Of a stretch of 64,000 bases of DNA, positions 38,723 through 47,433 are shown piece after piece. The notes below the pieces were generated by a model. It was not told the DNA's origin. It made no database searches and saw only the letters and a program-made list of their open reading frames with translations. A program made the translations under genes and the position numbers. Each line of letters begins with the position of its first letter. Position 1 is the first letter of the stretch. Source of the stretch: Lutjanus erythropterus (Eukaryota > Chordata > Actinopteri > Lutjaniformes > Lutjanidae); assembly GCA_020091685.1 (NCBI GenBank), contig CM034601.1, positions 12,138,472 through 12,202,471 of the forward strand, given 5' to 3'.

Positions 38723-38734
38723 GAAAGTGAAACT
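38723..38734 (+). promoter_or_regulatory. ISRE motif before TRIM copy 3
   Basis: GAAAGTGAAACT fits the interferon-stimulated response element pattern GAAANNGAAACT exactly, 30 bases upstream of the ATG at 38765. A TATA-like CATTTATAAC lies about 215 bp further up (38512). Confidence 0.5.
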
Positions 38735-38764
38735 TATTGTCATTCAATCAAGTCTAGAGGAGAA

Positions 38765-40405
38765 ATGGCGCAGCGACTGATTCAGCTGGATCATGAAAAA
38801 CTGACCTGTTCAATCTGTCTGGATCTTCTGAAGGATCCGTGACTATTCCTGTGGGCACAGCTACTGCATGAGCTGCATTAAAGACTGCTGGGATGCAGAG
38901 TGAGAGGAAAACACAGAGCTGCCCTCGGTGCAGGCAGAGTTTCACACCGAGGCCTGTCCTGGTGAAAAATACCATGTTTGCAGAGTTGGTGGAGGAACTG
39001 AAGAAAGGGGACTTCAAGCTGCTTCACCTGATCATTTCTATGCTGGACCTGGAGACGTGGCCTGTGATTACTGCACTGGGAGGAAGCTGAAAGCCTTCAA
39101 GTCCTGTCTGGTGTGTATGGCCTCTTATGTGAGCAGCACCTCCAGCCTCACTATGATGTCGCTCTATTAAAGAAACACACATTGGTTAAAGCCACTTCAA
39201 AGCTTCAGGAGAAAATCTGCTCGCCACGAGGAGGTGATGAAGATTTTCTGTCGCACTGATCAGAAGTGCATCTGTTATCTCTGCTCCATGGAAGATCATA
39301 AAGGCCACGACACAGTGTCTGCTGCAGCAGAAAGGGCTGAGAGGCAGAAAGAGCTCGAGGTGAGTCGCCAAAACATCCGACAGAGAGTCCAGGACAGAGA
39401 GGAGGTGGTCAAGGTGCTTCAGCAGAGGGTGGAGGCTATCAATCTTTCTGCTGATGAAGCTGTGAGGACAGTGAGAAGATCTTCACTGAGATGATCCATC
39501 CGATTGAACAGAGAAGCTGAAGTGAAGCAGGAGATCAGATCCAAGCAGAAAACTGAAGTGAGCCGAGTTAAAGAGATCCAAGAGAAGCTGCAGGAGGAGA
39601 TAACTGAGCTGCGGAGGAAAGACACTGAGTTGGACCAGCTGAACACACAGATGATCACCTCCATTTCCTGAACATCTACCCTCTGTGTCACGTCTGAGTC
39701 TGAGTGAATCTAAAGACTTACCTCTCCATCCTCTGCACTCTTTGAGGATGTGACAGCTGCTGTGTCAGAGGCCAGAGATAAAGTGCAGGCTGTTCTGAGT
39801 GAGGAGTGGGCAAAGATCTCATCGGTGGTGACTGGAGGATGTTTTACCAGCAGAGCCCAGAACCAGAGCTGAATTTCTGAAATATTCTCATAAAATCACA
39901 CTGGATCCAAATACAGCATACAACGTTTGTCATTGTCTGACAGGAACACAAAAGTAACATTAATGGCAGAGCAACAGTTATATTTGAATCACCCAGACAG
40001 ATTTGATGGTGGCAGGTCCTGAGTACAGAGGGTCTGACTGGACGTTGTTACTGGGAAGTGGAGTGGAGGGACGGTTGATATAACAGTCACATACAAGAAT
40101 ATTAGCAGAACAGGGACCAGAGATGAATGTGGATTTGGACTTAATGAAAAATCTTGGACATTACGTGTGATAGTGGCAGTTATCAATTCAGACATAACAA
40201 TGTTTATACTTTGATCTCAGGCCCTCAGTCCTCCAGAGTAGGAGTTTATCTGGACCACAGGGCAGGTACTCTGTCTTACTACAGCATCTCTGAAACCATG
40301 ACTCTCCTCCACAGAGTCCAGACCACGTTCACTCAGCCTCTCTATCCTGGAGTTTGGCTTCCAAACTTGGCTGGAGACACTGCAGAGTTTTGTGAGCTCA
40401 AGTAG
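38765..40405 (+). pseudogene. TRIM16-like/finTRIM E3 ligase, copy 3 (frameshifted)
   Basis: RING start MAQRLIQLDHEKLTCSICLD, then a stop after GATCCGTGA where one A is missing. Open parts: RING second half to linker 38893-39090 ([24 protein letters not shown]), B-box 2 and coiled coil 39234-39494, and the end of the SPRY 40154-40405 (VGVYLDHRAGTLSYYSISET). Other breaks: ATTCCTGTGGG, AGAGTGAG (2 bases short), AAAGGGGACTT, CTCTTATGTG, TGCTCGCCACG, GTGAGGACAGT, and GATTTGATGGTGGCAGG (several bases short in the PRY). The 3' flank beyond the stop is like that of copy 4 but split by a hAT-like insertion. Confidence 0.82.
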
Positions 40406-40469
40406 ACAGGAGTTTAAGAGTGAATCATTCGTGTTAGTGCACAGTATATTGACATGTGTTTGTGGTGCT

Positions 40470-41230
40470 CAGCATATTAGTGATGTGTTGGTCGCAACGA
40501 TCCGGATCTTAGAGCCGGCTCTTTGAAGTGAACGACGGAGCCGGCTCTTGACTGGGAGCCGATTTGTTTTTTCTCCTCTTTTTCTGTTAAAGTCGCACAT
40601 GATTGGTGGCGTGTGTGTGTCCACACTGAGTAGAAGGGGAGGGGAGGAGTTATAGACGCACAACACAGTGAGCACATGAACAAGTGGGAGGGAGACGAGA
40701 GAGAACATGCTACAGACAGAGACAACACGCTTGAAAGAAAGTAGACTGAGGAGGCTGATTGAGGTTAAAATAGAAGAGATCCCCTTCTGATACATGTAAC
40801 ATCTGTTCTTTTATCTGCCTTGTAAAACCAAGTCATATATAATCATATATAACCTTTATTATTATCAGACAAAATATCTGCTTGTTGACAGATTAAAACT
40901 TCATTGCACAACAGAAGACTAATATATCCAGTGTTAAATGTTACAATTACACAGAAAAATAGTAATTAATATAATATGTGGTGTTTGTTGTCAAAATTAA
41001 GCACTCTGCTTAATATTGTAGTACTCTCCTCCATGTTGAGCATGTTGAATATATAAATAAAGCCATATAAATAATAAATACTTGATATAATGTATGTTTT
41101 TTTACATTAGTAATTAATTTTACACTATTTTTTGGTAATAAATGAATTTGAGCAACAAAAATCTGAGGAGCCACTTGGGAGCCAAAAATCCAGCTTGCTA
41201 AAAGAGCGAATTCCCATCACTACAGCATAT
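40470..41230. mobile_element. hAT-like non-autonomous transposon with 8-bp target duplication
   Basis: The element (40478-41222, 745 bp) has ends TAGTGATG and CATCACTA, perfect inverted 8-mers. It is flanked by a perfect 8-bp duplication, CAGCATAT (40470-40477 and 41223-41230). The corresponding site beside TRIM copy 4 (about 46016) has a single CAGCATAT and no insertion. Eight-bp duplications and these ends fit the hAT superfamily. Subterminal GAGCCGGCTC palindromes occur at 40510 and 40547. No transposase frame; the 40469-40795 minus-strand frame is not similar to anything I know. Confidence 0.88.
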
Positions 41231-41700
41231 ACTGTCACATACACTGAAATCAGGAAGTGATGTTTTTTCCTCGATCTCATGTTGTTTCATTCTGGTCAAT
41301 TTAATGAGATGGTGAAATGAAAAGGAAATACTTACTTTCAATATGGGATTAAACAATCTTGTTGATTTATTTTATTCTCATGTTATATTTACTAAAGATT
41401 TTCATTATACTCTCTGCATGAAAAATATCACATATGCAAAATGTCTGATGAAAAATCTGTTTTTGTTCTAACTTATAACTGAATTTAGTAAATGTGCTTA
41501 TTTATGTCAGAAATATCTATGCATGTCAAATGTATAAATCTATTTGGATTTTAGAGCATTTGCTGAATGAATAATAGACTGAAAACTTGTTGTATTGTAT
41601 CTTCATGAAAATTATATGTATATTGCATATTTATGAAATGTCTATGTCAACACTATAAATAAATGAATATATATAAGAGTAATTGACTTGTCTTCATTTT
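41231..41700 (+). repeat. 3' flank of TRIM copy 3, shared with copy 4
   Basis: Matches 46023-46420 at high identity and, at lower identity, the 3' flanks of copies 1 and 2 (TTCTCATGTTATATTTA, GAGCATTTGCTGAAT landmarks). AATAAA at 41658-41663 could serve as a poly(A) signal. Confidence 0.8.
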
Positions 41701-41786
41701 TACAGAACAGCTCTTCTTTAAGGATTCACAAAAGCTCATATTCTCTTTCCCTGTCACAGTATCCTCTTCAATCAGAGTGTTAAATA

Positions 41787-41787
41787 T

Positions 41788-41822
<35 letters not shown>

Positions 41823-41885
41823 ATAATAATAATAATAATAATCATCATCATCATCATCAGCATCATAATAATAATAATAATAATT
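41787..41885. repeat. Compound trinucleotide microsatellite
   Basis: About 11 ACT repeats, then AAT repeats, CAT repeats and again AAT repeats in a row. Confidence 0.93.
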
Positions 41886-42670
41886 AATAACAGACAAACA
41901 AGGAGAACAGTGAAGGCAGTTATAATGTGACGGGTAATTTACCAGAAACAGAACAATCATTAAATGATTCTACATTTTTTTATTGTACACATTAAATAAT
42001 TTAAACTCTGTAGTAAAGTCTGCATTTTGGGTCCATCCTCTTGTTTCAGCTACCTTTTCACAAACCTCCATTTTAAAATTCAGCCCTTACAACACAACCT
42101 TGTTGTCTAGCTGCCTTTACTAAACATGATTTCTCACAAACGCAAAACCCTTGAAAAACAAGAAAGGCTGCATCTAGGTTTCTTCATTGTGGGCTGCTGT
42201 TTAAAGGGCTCATTCACTGTTAATGAAAACACAGTAATTCTTATTTTCAAGTGATTATACAATAATGAAAAAATATATATGAATATAGTTTCTGCCATAT
42301 TCTGCCAATAAATAATTTATATCTAATGGACAACATGGACAGAAGAAAACTTAGTGAATGAGTATTATTTTAAGCCAGACTTGAAAAGTTGAGAAATGCC
42401 AAGGCCACATTAATACTACAGACACCCAAATCTAATCCAGTTTTATTCTATTTTGATAAATTTGAATTGAATCGATTTGATGATGATAAAAAGTAATAAC
42501 CTGTGCTTCCATCACATATTCTTTATAAAATGTCCTGTTCTCATCACCTGACCAGTGTTTCCTTTAAGATCTGGTTCATGCCACCATCTACTGGTCATGA
42601 ACTCTATAAATATATACCTATTTACATATATAGAAAAATATAAATAAACATGCTAAATGGCTGGTACTAT
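41886..42670 (+). other. Intergenic stretch, nothing recognised
   Basis: AT-rich sequence between the microsatellite and the duplicated sec24a 3' end. It is unique within the window as far as I can see. Confidence 0.5.
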
Positions 42671-43160
42671 TGAAAAGACTGCATTATATAAAGGTGAAGA
42701 AATGCTGCTAAGAGAATAAAATGTTTGGGACTTTTTAAATGTAGTTCTGTGTTTTGGTGGGTGAACAGTGTTTATTCAGTGAAGATGAAGAGCTACAAAC
42801 AGAATATGGACCAATACAATCAATTTTTCTCCTGACTGAGGGTGAATTGAAGTTTTTGATTTGGTCTGATATCACGGTTTGTAATTATGTATTATATAAA
42901 CAAAACAAATGTATTTAGGACAAGACAAATATGTTTTGGTCTTCATGCATAGAATTGTCTAAAAAAATGATGAAAATAAAAAAAATAGCCTGTGTTTGTA
43001 CAGAGTAAATTGAAGAAATGTGAACTCAAGTCACATGACATGGACTTGGGTCATGAATCAAACAGATTTGATTTAAAAAGATTTGCAGCTTTACACTAAA
43101 TTACACTAAAAACAGAAAAGGCAACGCTTTTGTTTTTGCTTCCATCTTTCATGAATTGAA
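42671..43160 (+). repeat. Duplicate of the sec24a 3' end
   Basis: Starts at ATTGAAAAGACTGCATTATA and follows 25503-26040 closely, including its AATAAA (about 42714-42719) and GT-rich element. It lacks about 35 bp. It lies upstream of TRIM copy 4 in the same orientation, about 17 kb from the original. Confidence 0.9.
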
Positions 43161-43254
43161 GTAAAAACTTCTGCTATGCACAAAAAGTTTTTCTTTGTAA
43201 TTTAGGTCACAAATTTGTTAAAATTTCACTAACACAGATTTGAATAATTTTGTG

Positions 43255-43660
43255 AACAAAATTTGAGAAAACCAGTTCAAAAACCAACATCTGTGATGGT
43301 TAGTGCCCATGGCATCATGGGTAACTGTCACATCTGTGAAGGCCCCATTAATGCTGAAAGGTACATACAGGTTTTGCAGCAACATATGCTGCCATCCAGA
43401 CGACGCCTTTTTTCAGAAACATCACTGCTTATTTCAGCAAGGTGCGTTATGAAGCACAAAATACAACAACATGGACCCTGTACTGTTGAGCACCTGAGGT
43501 TGTTTATCAAACAAGAATGGGAAAGAAAAACCAACAAAGTTAATCAGTCTGAACATTTAATATCTTGTCTTTATACTGTTTTTGATTGAATATAGGTCAA
43601 AAGTATTTACAAATCATTTGCATTGTGTTTTTGTTTAAGTTTTACACAGTATCTGAACTT
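43255..43660 (+). mobile_element. Tc1-like transposon remnant (transposase 3' part kept)
   Basis: A broken transposase frame at 43263-43589 encodes MVSAHGIMGNCHICEGPINA then ERYIQVLQQHMLPSRRRLF and FIKQEWER, typical of the Tc1-like DDE transposase C-terminal half. The central catalytic stretch is deleted and the frame drifts. The tail (AACATTTAATATCTTGTCTT, TTTACAAATCATTTGCATTG) is homologous to 38045-38130. Confidence 0.85.
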
Positions 43661-43933
43661 TTTCAAGGTCTTTGGAGGTTTGTAATTACATTCTTTCATG
43701 TAAGCTAAATTACTTATTGGAAACTATATTTATTTAAATGTTTATTTTCTTGCATTCATTGTTCCTTTGTTGTTAGTTTTCTGAAACTAATGTTGTTTTA
43801 TATAGTCCTGGTATAATTAACAGGAAAAGCGGTTCTGGTGCATTCCATTTTAATGCTGTCTCATGTCTCTTTATATATGGATCTTGCAACCTTAGATTCT
43901 CTCTGTGCAGCTGCTCTGACCAAACACTGAGAC

Positions 43934-43937
43934 AATT

Positions 43938-43969
<32 letters not shown>

Positions 43970-44002
43970 AGTATTATTATTATTATTAGTGGTAGTAGTA
44001 GA
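43934..44002. repeat. ATT trinucleotide microsatellite
   Basis: ATT repeats with interruptions, ending in a few AGT/GGT units. The matching position upstream of TRIM copy 3 (about 38400) has a much shorter ATT/CAT run. Confidence 0.9.
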
Positions 44003-44270
44003 GGCCATTATGAATGCAGATGAACTGTCAAACCACTCCTCTTCCTAGAATGAAGCACACATTTATAACCCCACCCAGAGTTTATTTACTGGCAAGAATA
44101 GGCCCCTCCTACTCTATTCACCTCAGACACTTGTTCCCTCCTTTCGCAGATCTACCAGTTTATAGATGGGTGTAAACACCATGTGATGAAATGCAAGAGC
44201 TGAACAGTCCATACACTACAGATCTGTTGGTAAACATTAAGGAAATGAGCACAGCTTTTATCTGGTAACA

Positions 44271-44282
44271 GAAAGTGAAACT
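44271..44282 (+). promoter_or_regulatory. ISRE motif before TRIM copy 4
   Basis: GAAAGTGAAACT, an exact match to the interferon-stimulated response element pattern, 26 bases upstream of the ATG at 44309. Confidence 0.5.
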
Positions 44283-44308
44283 TACTGACATTCAACCAAA
44301 GAGGAGAA

Positions 44309-45954
44309 ATGGCGCAGCGACTGATTCAGCTGGATCGTGAAAAACTGACCTGTTCAATCTGTCTGGATCTTCTGAAGGATCCAGTGACTATTCCTGTGGG
44401 CACAGCTACTGCATGAGCTGCATTAAAGACTGCTGGGATGAGAAGAGAGAGGAAAACACACAGCTGCCCTCAGTGCAGGCAGAGTTTCACAGAGGCCTGT
44501 CCTGGTGAAGAATGCCATGTTTGCAGAGTTGGTGGAGGAACTGAAGAAAGGGGGACTTCAAGCTGCTTCACCTGATCATTTCTATGCTGGACCTGGAGAC
44601 GTGGCCTGTGATTTCTGCACTGGGAGGAAGCTGAAAGCCTTCAAGTCCTGTCTGGTGTGTATGGCCTCTTATTGTGAGCAGCACCTCCAGCCTCACTATG
44701 ATGTCGCTCTATTAAAGAAACACACATTGGTTAAAGCCACTTCAAAGCTTCAGGAGAACATCTGCTCGCCACGAGGAGGTGATGAAGATTTTCTGTCGCA
44801 CTGATCAGCAGTGCATCTGTTATCTCTGCTCCATGGAAGATCATAAAGGCCACGACACAGTGTCTGCTGCAGCAGAAAGGGCTGAGAGGCAGAAAGAGCT
44901 CAAGGTGAGTCGCCAAAACATCCAACAGAGAGTCCAGGACAGAGAGAAGGAGGTCAAGATGCTTCAGCAGAGGGAGGAGGTTATCAATCATTCTGCTGAT
45001 GAAGCTGTGAAGGACAGTGAGAAGATCTTCACTGAGATGATCCGTCTGATTGAACAGAGAAGCTTTGAAGTGAAGCAGGAGATCAGATCCAACAGAAAAC
45101 TGAAGTGAGTCGAGTTAAAGAGCTGAAAGAGAAGCTGCAGGAGGAGATAACTGAGCTGCGGAGGAAAGACACTGAGTTGGACCAGCTCGAACACACAGAT
45201 GATCACCTCCATTTCCTGAACATCTACCCCTCTGTGTCACGTCTGAGTCTGAGTGAATCTAAAGACTTACCTCTCCATCCTCTGCACTCTTTTGAGGATG
45301 TGACAGCTGCTGTGTCAGAGGCCAGAGATAAAGTGCAGGCTGTTCTGAGTGAGGAGTGGGCAAAGATCTCATCGGTGGTGACTGGAGTGGATGTTTTACC
45401 AGCAGAGCCCAGAACCAGAGCTGAATTTCTGAAATATTCTCATCAAATCACACTGGATCCAAATACAGCACACAAACGTTTGTCATTGTCTGACAGGAAC
45501 AGAAAGCAACATTAATGCAGGAAACCAGTCATATTTGAATCACCCAGACAGATTTGATGAAAGGTGGCAGGTCCTGAGTACAGAGGGTCTGACTGGACGT
45601 TGTTACTGGGAAGTGGAGTGTAGTGGGATGGTTTATATAGCAGTCACATACAAGAATATTATCAGAAGAGGGACCAGAGATGAATGTGGATTTGGATATA
45701 ATGACAAATCATGGGCATTAAAGTGTGGTGGTTTTGAATTCAAACATAACAGTGTTTGTACTGTCATCTCAAGGCAACCATCCTCCAGAGTAGGAGTTTA
45801 TCTGGACCACAGGGCAGGTACTCTGTCTTACTATAGCATCTCTGAAACCATGACTCTCCTCCACAGAGTCCAGACCACGTTCACTCAGCCTCTCTATCCT
45901 GGAGTTTGGCTTCCAAGCAGTGCTGACACTGCAGAGTTTTGTGAGCTCAAGTAG
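44309..45954 (+). pseudogene. TRIM16-like/finTRIM E3 ligase, copy 4 (least damaged)
   Basis: The best preserved copy. RING start 44309 (MAQRLIQLDREKLTCSICLD), then a shift at ATTCCTGTGGG. B-box 1 region open 44505-44804 ([30 protein letters not shown]). B-box 2 and coiled coil 44779-45108. Coiled-coil end, linker and PRY 45105-45515 (AEFLKYSHQITLDPN). SPRY complete 45535-45954 (GRCYWEVECSG, GVYLDHRAGTLSYYS). Only about six single- or double-base shifts separate these blocks: in the RING, at TTTCACAGAGG, at TGCTCGCCACG, at TCCAACAGAAAAC, and at AGAAAGCAACA. Here AAAGGGGGACTT has five G and is in frame, unlike the other copies. If the shifts are sequencing errors this would be a working gene of about 545 residues. 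Confidence 0.82.
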
Positions 45955-46423
45955 ACAGGAGTTTAAGAGTGAATCATCTGTGATGCTGCACAGTATATTG
46001 ACATGTGTCTGCAGTGCTCAGCATATACTGTCACATATAATGAAATCATGAAGTGATGTTTTTTTCCTCTCGATCTCATGTTGTTTCATTCTGGTCAATT
46101 TAACGAGATGGTGAAATGAAAAGGAAATATTTATTTTCAACATGGGATTAAACAATCTTGTTGATTTATTTTATTCTCATGTTATATTTACTAAAGATTT
46201 TCATTATACTCTCTACATGAAAAACATCACATATGCAAAATGTGATGAAAAATCTGTTTTTGTTCTAACTTATAACTGAATTTAGTAAATGGGTTTATTC
46301 ATGTCAGAAATATCTATGCATGTATGTCAAATGTATAAATCTATTTGGATTTTTGAGCATTTGCTGAATGAATAATAGACTGACAACTTGTTGTATTGTA
46401 TCTTCATGAAAATGATTTGTATA
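45955..46423 (+). repeat. 3' flank of TRIM copy 4
   Basis: Homologous to 41231-41640 (copy 3) and more distantly to 30626-31080 and 35631-36068. The similarity ends abruptly near 46424 where a LINE fragment begins. Confidence 0.8.
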
Positions 46424-46870
46424 TTTCCAGTTGTAGCGTTCTGGCCTCCACCTCGTCCAATCGATCCCTCGCCCTCTTCAGTTCGTTGGTGTGTGAGAGG
46501 ACTGTTTTTGCCAGAGGGTCGAGTTTATCGTTGATAACAGCCATCAGTTTACTGGTCATCAGTTCAAGCGCTTTGGCGAGCCCAGGATCCAGTTCAATCT
46601 CGCTGTCATCTTCATCGTTATCGCAGCCATGTTGAGCTAATGGTGTAGCCGAGTTGTCGGTGGCGTGCTGTCGCGGTTTGTTGCTTTTGCTCTTAGTCGA
46701 CGGCATAGTACCCTGTTGTTTTGTCCAGAACTGTTCTAAAGTCATGCTACTGTTCTAACATTAGAAAAAAGAACCGTGTCTCTATTGAAAATGTTAAATA
46801 TATGTTGGGTGTTAACGGAGCTCCCGTGAAACCGACCGTCTCCTAAGCCGTCATCACGTGACCCCCCTCA
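46424..46870 (-). mobile_element. L1-type LINE fragment: 5' UTR and start of ORF1
   Basis: The - strand frame 46745-46404 starts MTLEQFWTKQQG and continues through an acidic stretch to VLSHTNELKRARDRLDEVEA, a coiled-coil segment like the ORF1 protein of fish L1/Tx1-group elements. GC-rich sequence beyond the ATG (46746-46870, with TCACGTGA) looks like the element's 5' UTR. The rest of ORF1 and ORF2 is absent. Confidence 0.6.
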
Positions 46871-46885
46871 TTCATTATTTTTTAA

Positions 46886-46988
46886 TTGATGCTTGTTTAT
46901 ATTTTTGCAGCCCACTTTGCAGCTGTTGTGTTTCCCTGTTGTTGGACTAATAAAGGAATATTTTATCTTATCTTATCTTATCTTATCT
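46886..46988 (+). mobile_element. Retroelement 3' tail with TTATC repeats
   Basis: GGACTAATAAAGGAATATTT followed by four or five TATCT units, a common tail of fish LINE/SINE insertions. No body is recognisable upstream. Confidence 0.5.
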
Positions 46989-47309
46989 ATTAAATTGCAC
47001 CCATATTACATAGGCTTGCACATCTATTACACACAATTAATTAAATTAAAATGTGTCAAAGATCTCTATGTAGTAGTAGAAACTGACCTCATGATGAAAT
47101 GTCTTAAGCTGTAATTTTTCCTTACTATTTATTTTTAATGTTTACTTTATGATTTACTCTGTTTAATCTATTTTAATTTCTTTTTTAACCGATTCTATTG
47201 TCTCTGTGTAAATACCTCGTATGTAGTGTCTATTCTTTTAGTTTTATAAGTTTTATAATCGTAAATTTGAGGGTTACAATAAAAGATTAAAAAACAAAAA
47301 ACAAAAGCG
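46989..47309 (+). other. Intergenic AT-rich stretch
   Basis: No gene or repeat recognised; ends in an A-rich tract (AAAAAACAAAAAACAAAA) at 47288-47306. Confidence 0.5.
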
Positions 47310-47380
47310 AGGACTATATTCCAGTGGGAGGCAGTAATGCCTACGAACTGCTGTCAAACGAAGAAGAAGTAGAAGACGAC
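47310..47380. repeat. Dispersed-repeat fragment in the znrd2 promoter
   Basis: CCAGTGGGAGGCAGTAATGC followed by a CTGTCAAACGAAGAAGAAG segment matches the pattern of a common fish repeat (GTGGGAGGCGGTAATGC ... GAAGAAGAAG). It ends about 55 bp before the znrd2 ATG. Confidence 0.5.
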
Positions 47381-47392
47381 ATTTGACGACCC

Positions 47393-47400
47393 TGACGTCA
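47393..47400. promoter_or_regulatory. Perfect CRE/ATF site (TGACGTCA)
   Basis: An 8-bp palindromic cAMP-response element 33 bp before the znrd2 start codon, in a locally CG-rich stretch also holding TTTGACGAC and CACGCACAACGTG. Likely a core-promoter site of a housekeeping gene. Confidence 0.6.
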
Positions 47401-47433
47401 TCACGCACAACGTGTAGCACTGGCTGAAGCAAC

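Noticed and set aside
40469-40795. 108-codon minus-strand frame
   Set aside because: It lies within the hAT-like non-autonomous element and resembles no transposase I know.
41787-41885. Regularly repeated array, considered as CRISPR-like
   Set aside because: It is a simple trinucleotide microsatellite in a vertebrate genome, without spacers.
28984-45954. Calling the TRIM copies processed retrocopies because they lack introns
   Set aside because: Copies share long 5' and 3' flanks with no poly(A) tails at the gene ends, so they arose by segmental duplication; single-exon TRIM16-like genes are common in fish.
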